Below, in pieces: positions 28,029 through 38,100 of a DNA stretch of 64,000 nucleotides. Position 1 is the first letter of the stretch. The number at the start of each line of letters is the position of its first letter. This stretch comes from Acidobacteriota bacterium (GTDB lineage Bacteria > Acidobacteriota > Terriglobia > Terriglobales > Acidobacteriaceae), in the NCBI GenBank assembly GCA_023410055.1, contig JAEYQK010000068.1, forward strand, positions 103,853 to 167,852, written 5' to 3'. The notes under the pieces were generated by a model, which did no database searches, had not been told where the DNA came from, and saw only the letters and a list, made by a program, of their open reading frames with translations. The translations under genes were made by a program, and so were the position numbers.

Positions 28029-30272
28029 GTGCGTCGTTGGTTCTTCATTCTCACACTGTTTACATCCCTTATCTCCGCTTTGGCCGCGGAGCGGCCCAAG
28101 GATCCTGTCGATTACGTTGATCCGAATATCGGTGGGGTTGGAATCCTCCTGCAACCGACGCTACCCCTTGTGCAATTGCCACACGGAATGGCTCGACTCG
28201 CTCCCATCGTGACCCCGGGCTTCGCGGATCGTTACCTGGCGGACAAGATTTACGGTTTCCCGATGGCTGGCGCGTCGTTCCTGCCGGTGACTGGAAGTGT
28301 CCCGGCGTCACCCAAACAGTACGCCTCGTCTTATGACCACGACTTCGAGACCGTTACTCCTTATTACTGTTCCGAACAACTGGAAGACTATGGCGTCCGG
28401 GTGGAATACACGGCTGCTAAGCGGGCGGCCTACTACCGGGTCACCTTTCCCGCCAAAGCGTCGGCACATGTCTTTCTGAACGTTGGCAAGGCGGGTCAGG
28501 TCGAATCACCTGAATCGTCCGTCATCACAGGGTCCGCCCTCAACGACGGAATTCAAAGCTACTTCTATGCCGTATTCTCGAAGACGATTTCGAATCCCAA
28601 GTCGTGGGAATCCGACTCAGCCGATCGCGGTATCCAGTTCGACCTGCCGTCGGACGCGCCAGTCGAAGTTAGGGTCGGAATCTCGTATATCAGTGTCGAA
28701 CAGGCCCGCCGTAATCTGACTGAAGACATTCCGGCATGGGGCTTCGACAAGGTAAAGAATGCCACCCGGGCCGCTTGGTCCAAAGAGCTCTCAAAGATTA
28801 CGGTCAGCGGTGCCACGGAAAAGCAGAAGAAGATCTTCTACACGGCACTTTATCGCTCCATGGGGCGAATGACCGACATCACCGAGGCCGGTGGAGTCTA
28901 CTTCGGGCTCGACGGGAAGATGCATCACGCCGATGGGCATCCGTTCTACACCGACGACGGTCTTTGGGATACCTATCGCTCACTTCATCCACTTCAGTTG
29001 CTGCTCGATCCCAATCGCCAGATGGACATGGTGCGCTCCTACCTGCGCATGTACGACCAGACGGGTTGGCTGCCTTCGTTCCCAACAGTGGGTTCGGAAC
29101 GCGCCTTCATGATCGGCCATCATGCCTCGCCATTCATTCTGGATGTCTACGCAAAAGGCTACAGGGACTTCGACGTCCAGAAGGCTTATGAAGCCATGCG
29201 CAAGAGCGCCATGGAGGCAACGTTGTTGCCGTGGCGTCGCGGCCCGATCACCGAACTGGATCGGATTTACCTGAAAGAAGGCTTCTTCCCCGCGCTCAAT
29301 GTAGGCGAGAAAGAAACGGTCAAGGACGTTCATCCAGACGAGCGACGCCAGTCGGTTTCGGTTACGCTCGAGGCAGCGTACGACGACTGGTCAGTCGCCG
29401 AATTCGCGAGACTTCTGAACAAGAACGCAGACTACGAGTACTTCAGCCAGCGCGCGTTCAACTACCGCAAACTCTACAATCCCGCGATCGGTTTCATGGC
29501 TCCCAAATCTGCTGACGGCAAATGGATCGACGGCTTCAATCCGAAGCTGGCCGGAGGTCAGGGTGGACGAGACTTTTCAACCGAGTGCAATACCTGGACA
29601 TACACCTTCAGCGTTCAGCATGACATCGCCGGACTCATGCAGTTGATGGGCGGCCGCGACAAGTTCGTCACGCGTATCGACCAGTTGTTCCAAGAACCCT
29701 ACGGCACCGACAAGTGGGTGTACCTGAAGCAGTTTCCCGACTGTACGGGCAATTTCGGCCAATATGCGCAGGGAAATGAGCCGAGTTTCCATATTCCTTA
29801 CCTCTACGTATTCGCCGGACAACCGTGGAAAACGCAGAAGCGCGTCCGCGAGTTGATGGAAATTTCATACGACGACGGACCCTACGGAATTCCCGGCGAT
29901 GACGACGGCGGTGCCATGTCGTCCTGGTACGTCTTCAGCGCCATGGGTTTCTATCCTGTAACGCCGGGCACCACGCAGTACGAGATCGGAAGCCCGCTGT
30001 TCAACCAAACCAAGATTGCTCTGCCCAACGGGAAGACGTTCACCATTACCGCCAACGGAGTTTCAGCACAAAACAAGTACATACAGTCTGCAACCCTCAA
30101 CGGCAAGCCGCTGAACCACGCCTGGCTGGACCACGCCGACATCGTGAATGGCGGAACACTCGTCTTCGAGATGGGACCAACGCCAAACAAGAAATGGGGA
30201 ACCGATCCAAGCGCCGAACCGATTTCGTTCTCACTAATCAGGTCGCGCACAGGAAACGCCTCAGGCAAGTAA
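28029..30272 (+). CDS. GH92-family alpha-mannosidase
   Basis: A 747-residue exported exo-alpha-mannosidase. A signal peptide is followed by the GH92 N-terminal domain (YVDPNIGGVGILLQPTLPLVQLPHGMARLAP) and the (alpha/alpha)6 catalytic domain with YHxS-like TVGSERAFMIGHHA, GNEPSFHIPYLYVFAG and YGIPGDDDGGAMSSWYVFSAMGFYPV, which carry the residues expected of a calcium-dependent inverting enzyme. It releases mannose from alpha-1,2, alpha-1,3, alpha-1,4 or alpha-1,6 bonds; which bond cannot be read here. The start is GTG. It heads a run of transporter and kinase genes with short gaps. Confidence 0.94.
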   Translation: MRRWFFILTLFTSLISALAAERPKDPVDYVDPNIGGVGILLQPTLPLVQLPHGMARLAPIVTPGFADRYLADKIYGFPMAGASFLPVTGSVPASPKQYASSYDHDFETVTPYYCSEQLEDYGVRVEYTAAKRAAYYRVTFPAKASAHVFLNVGKAGQVESPESSVITGSALNDGIQSYFYAVFSKTISNPKSWESDSADRGIQFDLPSDAPVEVRVGISYISVEQARRNLTEDIPAWGFDKVKNATRAAWSKELSKITVSGATEKQKKIFYTALYRSMGRMTDITEAGGVYFGLDGKMHHADGHPFYTDDGLWDTYRSLHPLQLLLDPNRQMDMVRSYLRMYDQTGWLPSFPTVGSERAFMIGHHASPFILDVYAKGYRDFDVQKAYEAMRKSAMEATLLPWRRGPITELDRIYLKEGFFPALNVGEKETVKDVHPDERRQSVSVTLEAAYDDWSVAEFARLLNKNADYEYFSQRAFNYRKLYNPAIGFMAPKSADGKWIDGFNPKLAGGQGGRDFSTECNTWTYTFSVQHDIAGLMQLMGGRDKFVTRIDQLFQEPYGTDKWVYLKQFPDCTGNFGQYAQGNEPSFHIPYLYVFAGQPWKTQKRVRELMEISYDDGPYGIPGDDDGGAMSSWYVFSAMGFYPVTPGTTQYEIGSPLFNQTKIALPNGKTFTITANGVSAQNKYIQSATLNGKPLNHAWLDHADIVNGGTLVFEMGPTPNKKWGTDPSAEPISFSLIRSRTGNASGK

Positions 30273-30305
30273 CAGAGCACATTCACAAGTTTCGAGGAGT
30301 TAGAG

Positions 30306-31553
30306 ATGGCAGAGCAGACAGTCGCAATCTCAACAGTCAGCAGCAACGATACGGCGGTTACGAGCCGTTCGGGGCTTCTGTGGGTAATGTTCCTCAGCTA
30401 TTTCACTTTCGGCATGATCACGAACGTTTTGGGCGTGATCATTCCCGAGGTGATCAAGCAGTACCAACTGAGCATGTTTGCAGCTGGATTCCTGGCGTTC
30501 TGTTTCTTTCTCGCCTACGGCGTGTGCTCGATCCCTGCCGGGTTGGCGATGGACCGCTTCGGGGCGAAGCCTCTGGTTGTGCTGGGCGTCGTCCTCATGG
30601 GTATCGGTTGTTTCACCGTCGCCGTAGCTCACTCATATCCGGTAGTGCTGGCGATGATCTTCTGCGTGGGCGTCGGAGTCACGATCATGCAGACCGCCGG
30701 CAATCCGCTGGTTCAACATCTTGATCGCCCTGAAAACTATCACCGAAACCTGACGCTCACCATCGGCTTCTGCGGGATCGGCGCGTTCCTCGGCCCGTTC
30801 ATGCTGGCCTTTGTTCGCAGCACGGGACACACGTGGCAAAGCGTCTATTTCGTTTTCGCGGCACTCTGTCTGGTTCTATTGGCGCTGCTCGCGACTTCGC
30901 GCTTCCCGAAGCTGGATACGAACGGCGATCGTTTCCACGTTGAAGCGATCGGCAAGTTGATTAAAAACCCCCTACTAATTGCCTATGCGTTCGGCCTGTT
31001 CTTCTATGTCGGTGCTGAAGTGGGTACGGCTTCCTGGATCGTGAAGTTCTTCGAGCGCGTCCATGGAATGCCGGCCGACGTGGCCAATGTACAAGGCGGA
31101 AGCCTCGTGACAAAGATGCTGCCGACCCTGCCTGCCATCGTCGTCGCATTGTTCTGGGGCGCACAGGGGACCGGCCGCCTTATCAGCGGCGCCGTACTGA
31201 ATCGCTTTGGCAGCCGACGTATTCTCCGCGTCTACGCCTTCCTCGCACTGGTGTCGCTATTGGTTGCCAATTTCGGACCGCGAGCCGCCACGGCTGCTGG
31301 GTTCATCGCTTGCGGTTTCTTTACCTCCGTTCTTTTCACGTTGGTGTTTAGCGGCACCATCAATAGCTTCTCCGAGAATCACGGCACCATCTCCGGACTG
31401 CTCTGCACCGCAATTCTCGGCGGAGCGCTAGTTCCACCGCTAGTCGGATGGGCCGGCGACAACTTCGGTATGCACGCGGCGATGGTAGTCCCTGCATTGT
31501 GTTTTGCCTACGTATTCGCGTTGGCGTTGTTCGGACGCGCCAAGTACGAGTAG
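30306..31553 (+). CDS. FHS/FucP-like major facilitator sugar transporter
   Basis: A 415-residue protein with about 12 membrane segments. The MTDRFGAKP-like motif in the loop between helices 2 and 3 (LAMDRFGAKPLVV) and VTIMQTAGNPLVQHL, the family's QTAxNP signature, place it in the FHS group that imports hexoses such as fucose, galactose, glucose or mannose with protons. A GAGGAG ribosome site precedes the ATG. It lies 34 bp after GH92 and overlaps nothing, with a ROK kinase immediately downstream, so free mannose released outside is its likely cargo. Confidence 0.88.
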   Translation: MAEQTVAISTVSSNDTAVTSRSGLLWVMFLSYFTFGMITNVLGVIIPEVIKQYQLSMFAAGFLAFCFFLAYGVCSIPAGLAMDRFGAKPLVVLGVVLMGIGCFTVAVAHSYPVVLAMIFCVGVGVTIMQTAGNPLVQHLDRPENYHRNLTLTIGFCGIGAFLGPFMLAFVRSTGHTWQSVYFVFAALCLVLLALLATSRFPKLDTNGDRFHVEAIGKLIKNPLLIAYAFGLFFYVGAEVGTASWIVKFFERVHGMPADVANVQGGSLVTKMLPTLPAIVVALFWGAQGTGRLISGAVLNRFGSRRILRVYAFLALVSLLVANFGPRAATAAGFIACGFFTSVLFTLVFSGTINSFSENHGTISGLLCTAILGGALVPPLVGWAGDNFGMHAAMVVPALCFAYVFALALFGRAKYE

Positions 31554-31578
31554 TCGCTGCTTCTGGCTTGAACAGGAA

Positions 31579-32583
31579 ATGATGATGGCTAACGAATCTG
31601 TTTATCTCGGAATCGACATCGGCGGCACCAAGGTGGCTGCCGGAACCGTAAACGAAAAGGGAGAGATCCTCTCTGAGCTGCGCGTCCCGATGAACAGCAC
31701 CGGCACCGCCGAGCAGGGGCTCGCGGCCGTGACGGACGCAATCAGCAAGATCAAAAGCACGCTTCAGGGAAAGACCATCGCCGCCATCGGTGTCACTTCG
31801 CCCGGGCCGCTTGATCCGCGAACGGGCGTAGTGATCAATCCACCAAACGTCCCGTGCTGGCGCAATTTTCCGTTGAAGGATGAGATTGAGCGCGCCTATC
31901 AGGTACGAGCAAAGCTCGACAACGATGCCAATGCTGCTGGGCTGGCTGAAGCTATATGGGGCGCGGGAGTCGGGCACAACTCCGTGTTCTACGCCACGAT
32001 CGGTACCGGAATTGGCACAGGCATCATCCTCAATGGCCAGATCTATCACGGACGAACTGGCGCCGCCGGTGAAGGGGGTCACACGACCATCGATTATCGC
32101 GGCGAACCATGTGCTTGCGGGAAGCGCGGCTGCATCGAGGCGATGGCATCGGGAACTGCGATCGGACGCCGGGCTCGCGCGAAGGTCGCCGCCAACTTTG
32201 GTCGCGGGAGAACGCTCGTCGATCTCGCAGACGGTGACGCCAACCACATCTCTGCCGAAATCGTCGCGAAAGCATGGCGCGCCGGCGATGCTATGGCAAC
32301 GGAGCTTCTCGAGGAGACCGCAGAAGTACTCACCGTCTGGCTCGGCAATGCAATCGACTGGCTCGAACCCGACGTGATCGTCGTCGGTGGAGGAGTCGGT
32401 GAACTGATGTCGAACTTCTTTGGACAGATTTCGGCAACGCTGCCGAAGTGGTCCATCAATCAGCGTTGCGGCGAAATTCCACTCAAGCTTGCGCGCTATA
32501 TGGAACATTCCGGCGTCGCGGGAGCTGCTGCTCTCTGTCTGGGTAAGAACCTTCGCGCAGATTCCACAGCACGAGGGAACTGA
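31579..32583 (+). CDS. ROK-family sugar kinase
   Basis: A 334-residue kinase of the ROK family. It has the ATP-binding DIGGTK near the N-terminus, the substrate region DNDANAAGLAEAIWGAG, GTGIGTGIILNG, and the zinc-binding CACGKRGCIEAMASG. ROK kinases phosphorylate glucose, mannose, fructose, N-acetylglucosamine or related sugars; the neighbouring mannosidases, transporter and mannose-6-phosphate isomerase make mannose the best guess. Three consecutive ATG codons begin at 31579; the first is used here, and AGGAA lies just upstream. A hairpin follows the stop. Confidence 0.9.
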   Translation: MMMANESVYLGIDIGGTKVAAGTVNEKGEILSELRVPMNSTGTAEQGLAAVTDAISKIKSTLQGKTIAAIGVTSPGPLDPRTGVVINPPNVPCWRNFPLKDEIERAYQVRAKLDNDANAAGLAEAIWGAGVGHNSVFYATIGTGIGTGIILNGQIYHGRTGAAGEGGHTTIDYRGEPCACGKRGCIEAMASGTAIGRRARAKVAANFGRGRTLVDLADGDANHISAEIVAKAWRAGDAMATELLEETAEVLTVWLGNAIDWLEPDVIVVGGGVGELMSNFFGQISATLPKWSINQRCGEIPLKLARYMEHSGVAGAAALCLGKNLRADSTARGN

Positions 32584-32590
32584 CGCACTA

Positions 32591-32620
32591 GTGCAGGCGG
32601 GCACCACCCCTCGCCTGCAC
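32591..32620 (+). other. intercistronic hairpin
   Basis: A perfect 9-bp stem GTGCAGGCG / CGCCTGCAC with a 12-nt loop sits right after the ROK kinase stop. There is no U-run, so it could stabilise the upstream mRNA or reduce read-through into the phosphatase gene. Confidence 0.5.
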
Positions 32621-32653
32621 GATCCTGATGTGAACGGTAAAGAGAGGGACAAC

Positions 32654-33331
32654 ATGAAATCGGTCGAAAAACCAATTGACGACAAAAAAAGAGATTCGTA
32701 CCTGTGCGTCATTTCAATGCTACTTCTCTTTGTTCTCGTCGGCTCTGCGCTTGGTCAAACTCCAACCGATAGCAAGCCGCACGTGCAGACCGTCGTGGTA
32801 ATCCGTCACGGCGAGAAGCCTCACGGTGGACTCGGACAGTTGTCTTGCCAGGGACTCAACCGCGCGCTTGCTCTTCCGAAGATACTCACCGACAAATACG
32901 GGAAGCCGGACTTTATCTTCGCGCCGAACCCGCTGCCGACAATGAAGGAAGGGGAGAACAGATACTCCTACGTGCGACCTTTGGCGACGATCGAGCCAAC
33001 CGCCATTCAGCACGCTCTTCCGGTAAACGCCACGATCGGCTTCAACGACGTGAAGGCGCTCGTGAAAGAAGTCTCCTCGCCGCAGTATGCCGACTCCGTC
33101 GTCTTCGTTTCCTGGGAGCACATCATGGCCCAGCACTTTGCCGAGAACATGATGGCCACTTTCGGCGGCGACATACGGCAGGTTCCGGAATGGCCGGGCG
33201 ACGATTTCGACAGCATCTACGTGCTGCGAATCACCCGCAACGCAGACAAGGCCAGTATCACCTTCACTCACGACCAGGAAGGGCTTGACCGCAAACTGCC
33301 GAAGACCTGTCCTTCGGTGCCGCAGTCGTGA
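32654..33331 (+). CDS. exported histidine phosphatase-family protein
   Basis: A 225-residue protein with an N-terminal signal anchor (about residues 17-34, ending SALGQT). The phosphatase core begins with TVVVIRHGEKP, the RHG motif whose histidine is phosphorylated during catalysis, and continues with a second histidine in VFVSWEHIMAQHFAENM. The family includes phytases, sugar phosphatases and phosphoglycerate mutases. As the fourth phosphatase of this carbohydrate locus it may remove phosphate from mannose or mannan. The ATG at 32654 follows GAGAGGGAC. Confidence 0.78.
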   Translation: MKSVEKPIDDKKRDSYLCVISMLLLFVLVGSALGQTPTDSKPHVQTVVVIRHGEKPHGGLGQLSCQGLNRALALPKILTDKYGKPDFIFAPNPLPTMKEGENRYSYVRPLATIEPTAIQHALPVNATIGFNDVKALVKEVSSPQYADSVVFVSWEHIMAQHFAENMMATFGGDIRQVPEWPGDDFDSIYVLRITRNADKASITFTHDQEGLDRKLPKTCPSVPQS

Positions 33332-33408
33332 TTCGTCCATAAACAGAAAGAAGCAAAGTAGCAGATTTCTTGGGAACAGTAGGCGCAACCAGAGTAGACG
33401 GATTTGAA

Positions 33409-35082
33409 ATGACGGGAACAGCACAAAAGATCTTCGGTTCATGCTTGATCGCTCTGGTATGGATGTTGTGCGCTTCCGCGCACGCACAGGCGTCCAGCGA
33501 CCAGCCTGCTGTCACCTTCAAGTCCCGCTCCGAATTGGTGTTGGTACCGGTGATCGTTGCCGATCGCCGCGGTGGTCACGTTGCAGGACTGAAGAAGGAA
33601 GACTTCTCTCTCCGAGAGAACGGCATAGAGCAAAAGATCGCCGTCTTCGACGAAGTGGTAGCAAGCAACGATCGCATCGTCGGTCCAAAGCGGGCCGAAT
33701 CGGTCTACACCAATACGGTCGGCACTAACTCTGCAAAGCGGCTCGTCATCCTCGCGCTCGACGCGATCAACACCCCGATCAACGACCAGATTCGCGCGCG
33801 CAAGCAGATGCTCAAGTTCCTTTCTGAAGGCATAGACCGCGATGCGCTCGTATCGGTTGTCGTGTTGACGCCGGCTGGGGTGAAAGTTGTCCACGACTTC
33901 ACGACTGATACTTCTGTGCTGATTGCCGCCGTCTCGAAGGCACGTGGCAAGTCAGCGTTTAGTGAGCAGACGCCAGATGCGGCCGTGGATGACTCAGCGC
34001 TAGACACCGAAACTGCACAACTCAGCGCGCTGACAGACAACACGAACCAGTCTGCGGTCGCAGGTCAAAAGCAGGTGGCAATTCGCTGGACCTACGACGC
34101 GTTCACGCAAATCGCGCAAGCGTACGCCGGTGTGCCGGGGCGCAAATCGTTGATCTGGGTAACGGCGGGCTTTCCATTCTCGTTCGCCGACAACAACAAC
34201 CGGATCTCCGCGATCGGCGGCAACGGCGACGTTAGCGACAACCTAGACGCCTACGAACGCATGTGGCAGGCGCTGACCGAGGCCAACTTCGCCGTGTACC
34301 CGGTGGACGCGCGCGGATTCGTGAACACTGCCGTGATGCCGGCGAGTGCTGGCGCTCGATCAACGGGCTCGGGAAAGTCGGCTCCGCCGAGTATAGCCCT
34401 TACACAAATGACGGCACAGAATGCTTCCATCGACACCTTCCGCGATCTCGCTGAGATGACCGGCGGCAAGGCATTCTTCAATACCAACGATCTGGCCAGG
34501 AGTTTTCGCCAGGCGTCGAACGACTCCGCGACTTATTACGTGCTTGGGTTTTACCTGCCGAAAGTCGCGCAGCCCGGCTGGCACAGCTTGAAAGTGAAGA
34601 TCGACCGCTCTGGAACGCAGGTTCGTGCGCGCTCCGGATACCTGGTCGCCACAAAGAGCCGGGGCGCTAATGTTGCGAGCGACGTTCGCAACGCGATTGT
34701 CTCGCCGTTCGATTCCACAGTGCTGCCACTTGAAGTGCGGTGGAGCACGCGAGACCGCGGCCCCGAGGAAGTGAAGACGACTGCGTCATTCAAGGTCCAA
34801 CTGACGCCCGCCGCAATCTCCGTCGACGAAACTGATAACAACCACATCAGCTTCGACGTTATCGCCGTCGCGAAAAATCCTGACGGAAGCATTGCCGGCA
34901 CGCTGGAGCGTCCGTTCGACGCGCACATCAAGGCACCAAATTTAGCGAAATTCCAACAGGCGGGAATGTTTTACGAAGGCAAGTTGCAGCTGCCAGCAGG
35001 CAAGTATCTCGTGCGTGTCGTAGTTGAAGACCGATTAACGGGAAAGGTTGGCAGCGTGTCGGCTCCGCTGATTGTGAAGTGA
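33409..35082 (+). CDS. exported VWFA-related protein (Acidobacteria type)
   Basis: A 557-residue secreted protein of the VWFA-related family that is abundant in Acidobacteria. A signal peptide ending CASAHAQA is followed by the typical PVIVADRRGGHVAGLKKEDF and FSLRENGIEQKIAVFDE start, then a VWA-like domain with VILALDAINTPINDQIRARK and GRKSLIWVTAGFPF. The C-terminal 150 residues form a separate beta-rich domain. The function is unknown; metal-dependent protein binding outside the cell is expected of VWA folds. It sits between the phosphatase and the giant surface protein. Confidence 0.82.
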   Translation: MTGTAQKIFGSCLIALVWMLCASAHAQASSDQPAVTFKSRSELVLVPVIVADRRGGHVAGLKKEDFSLRENGIEQKIAVFDEVVASNDRIVGPKRAESVYTNTVGTNSAKRLVILALDAINTPINDQIRARKQMLKFLSEGIDRDALVSVVVLTPAGVKVVHDFTTDTSVLIAAVSKARGKSAFSEQTPDAAVDDSALDTETAQLSALTDNTNQSAVAGQKQVAIRWTYDAFTQIAQAYAGVPGRKSLIWVTAGFPFSFADNNNRISAIGGNGDVSDNLDAYERMWQALTEANFAVYPVDARGFVNTAVMPASAGARSTGSGKSAPPSIALTQMTAQNASIDTFRDLAEMTGGKAFFNTNDLARSFRQASNDSATYYVLGFYLPKVAQPGWHSLKVKIDRSGTQVRARSGYLVATKSRGANVASDVRNAIVSPFDSTVLPLEVRWSTRDRGPEEVKTTASFKVQLTPAAISVDETDNNHISFDVIAVAKNPDGSIAGTLERPFDAHIKAPNLAKFQQAGMFYEGKLQLPAGKYLVRVVVEDRLTGKVGSVSAPLIVK

Positions 35083-35148
35083 AGCGCTCTGAAGTGTGAA
35101 GAAGCGCTCGCTGTACTGAGTTCAGTTTTGGTTCGGGGAGAGATGAGA

Positions 35149-38100
35149 ATGTTATCCAGATTATTTTCGTTACGTTCGCTCCTGCTGATCGTAGTTGTAT
35201 TTGCGATTGTCGGTGCAGCGACCATGGCCTTCGGCGCCTCCGACGCAACTACGCCGAGAGCCATTCCATACATGACTAGCAACGTGGCGACTGGCCTCAA
35301 TCAGCCTACTGCAATTGCCATCGATGACAACGGCAACATCTATGTCGGCGAAAACTACACCGGCGCGACTGCAGGTTCGGTGAGCGCGCTGGTAAAGAAG
35401 ATCGACGCCACGACCGGGCAGGTAACGGTGTTTGCCGGAGGGGGGACAAAGGTCGCGACCGGTTCTCCTTGCGCCAACCCTGATCCGAGTGTTCCGGGTC
35501 ACGGCAACACGGCAGGTGACGGTTGCCCCGCGACTTCAGCCTACTTTGGCGGTACCAATGGCGGTATTCGCGGACTAGCCGTTTATAACGGCTATCTCTA
35601 CATCGAGGATCTCGGCGGATACATGATGCATCGCGTCAACCTTGCGACGAACATCATTGAGTGGGTCGGCGGATACGTTTCGAGCGCGTGGCAAGGTGAC
35701 GGTACTTTGACCGCCACGTTCAGCCTCTTCAAGCCACCGACCGGGTTCGCCGTAGATCCGTTGAATGGCAATGTTTATTTCAGCGCGGGTGGAACCAACG
35801 CCGCAACCATTCGCATGATCACCAGTGACTCGGCTACGTGTGCGAGTGCAAAGAACGGACCCTTCAATCCCCCTTGCATCATTACGGTCGTTAACTACAA
35901 GGGGCAGACTTCAGCAGATGCTCCGCCCAACCCCACCGCCTGTGAAGCAACCACTGCTTTCACACCGGCAACCTCTGCCTATGTTTGGTTCCCACAAAGC
36001 CTTGCCTTCGACGGTGACCGGAACCTCTACATCGCCGAGACCAAGTGCGGCACGGTCCGCAAAGTCGCCAAAAATCCCGCTACCGGGATCGTTGATCAAA
36101 ACAGCACATTCACAACATTTGTCGGGAACAACACGACTACCGGTACCAGTCCCTCCTGGTATGACACGACCGCAGCCACGCTGGGCTTCTTTGGGAACGT
36201 TCGCGGTGTTGCCTCAGCGGGTGGCAATGACCTCTACATCGCTACGACCACGGCCGTCTATTTCTACGACTCGGCCACAAAGTGGGCTCACATAATCTGG
36301 GGAGCTACCCCGACCGGTTGCACGGGCCACACAGCTACTCCATTCATTGGCTGCCCTGCACCCTGGGCCACTCACAACGACGGCTCTTCAGGCACCGGCG
36401 CCATGGCCGTTGATAAGGCCGGAAATCTCTATCTTGCCGACTACACTGCCGGCACAGTCGCAAAAGCCGCTCTCGGTACGGACTTCATCGGCACTGCGCC
36501 TACGGTCACGCGATCTTTGGCGACCACCCAATACGTCCTCTTGCACGGCGGACTCGTTACCGGCGCAACCTCTGACGCTCCGTTCAGCGCAGTCGTTACG
36601 ACCAGCACAGACCCTCTTCCGCAGACTGGCTGCAATAGCTATGTAGCCACCGGCGACAACGGAACCGACTGCGTCATCGCGGTCACCTATGCACCCTCGG
36701 CACAAGGCAGAGAGAACGGCCTGCTTCACGTTCAGGCCACGATCGGCAGTGACATCCCGCTGCAGGCGCTCGGCAATCCAACCGTGCCTCCACAATTGAA
36801 CCTTTCTTCCGACAAGTCGGCGTGCGCCCTCGGCAGCACTTGTGACATTGTCGTGACGGCAACGGTTACGCCGGGAGATCTCCCAGTAAGCACTGGCTTG
36901 GCTGTTACTGGCGACATGAGTGCCTGCACTGGCGGTTCGGCAACGCAAGCCTTCACGTCTGGAGCATCGAACACCTTTACCTACACCTGCTCGCTGCCTG
37001 CAACGGCTGCAGCGGACGTAACCCTCGGACCCGTCAAGGCCACCGACGACCAATTGCGCTCGAGCAGCGCCAAAACAGTTCTGATCAGCATCACTGACGC
37101 GCCGGTCGCGAACCCGCAGTCGGTCAACGTCACCTACAACACTCCGAAGCAAATCATTCTGAGCGCCACCGGCACGGGAACGCTGACCTACACCGTTGTC
37201 ACGCAACCTGCGCACGGAACTCTGAGCGGGGATGCGCCCGCTCTCACCTATACACCGGAAGCAAACTACGTCGGCTCGGACACCTTCACCTTCAAGGCTG
37301 CCAGCAGTGTTGACAGTGCACCAGCCACAGTGACCATCAACGTCCTGCCCGCGGCGCCCGTTGCCTCTGAGCAGTCAGTGACAGTCGAGTTCAACACCAC
37401 CACGGCGATCACGCTGACTTCAACCGGCACTGGTACCCTGACCTACACCATTGTCAGACCGCCAGCGCATGGACAATTGACCGGCACGGCACCCAACGTC
37501 AGCTACGCGCCGGATTCGAACTACAGCGGCCCGGACAGTTTCACGTTCAAGACCGCCGACATCAACGGCCAGGAAAGCGCCGCGGCAACCGTCAGCATAA
37601 CCGTGTTGTCTGTTGTACCGATTGCAGAAGACCAGTCGCTCATAGTGACGTACAACACGGCGAAGCCGATCACCTTGGCAGCGACAGGCATGGGAACATT
37701 GTCATACACTGTTCTCACCCAGCCGTTGCACGGAACCCTCAGCGGCACCGCGCCGAATCTCACCTATACTCCGGCCTCCAACTATCTCGGCTCAGACAGC
37801 TTCACTTTCAAAGTGAGCAACGGCAGCGATAGTGCGCCTGCAACCGTGAACATCATGGTGCTGCCACCCGCTCCAGTGGCGACGCCACAATCCGTCACCG
37901 TGAACTACAACGGCTCCAAGTCGATCACGTTGGCTGCCACGGGCTCTGGAACGCTGACCTATACGATCGTTGCTCAGCCCGCGCACGGAACCCTCAGCGG
38001 TACCGCGCCCGATATGACGTACACCGCGGCATCGGGCTACAGCGGCACGGATAGCTTCAGCTTCAAGGCAAGCGATAGCAACGGCCAGAGCAGCGCACCT

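Noticed and set aside
31360..32712. A 450-codon open frame on the minus strand.
   Set aside because: It lies opposite the transporter and the ROK kinase, has no recognisable motif and no ribosome site.
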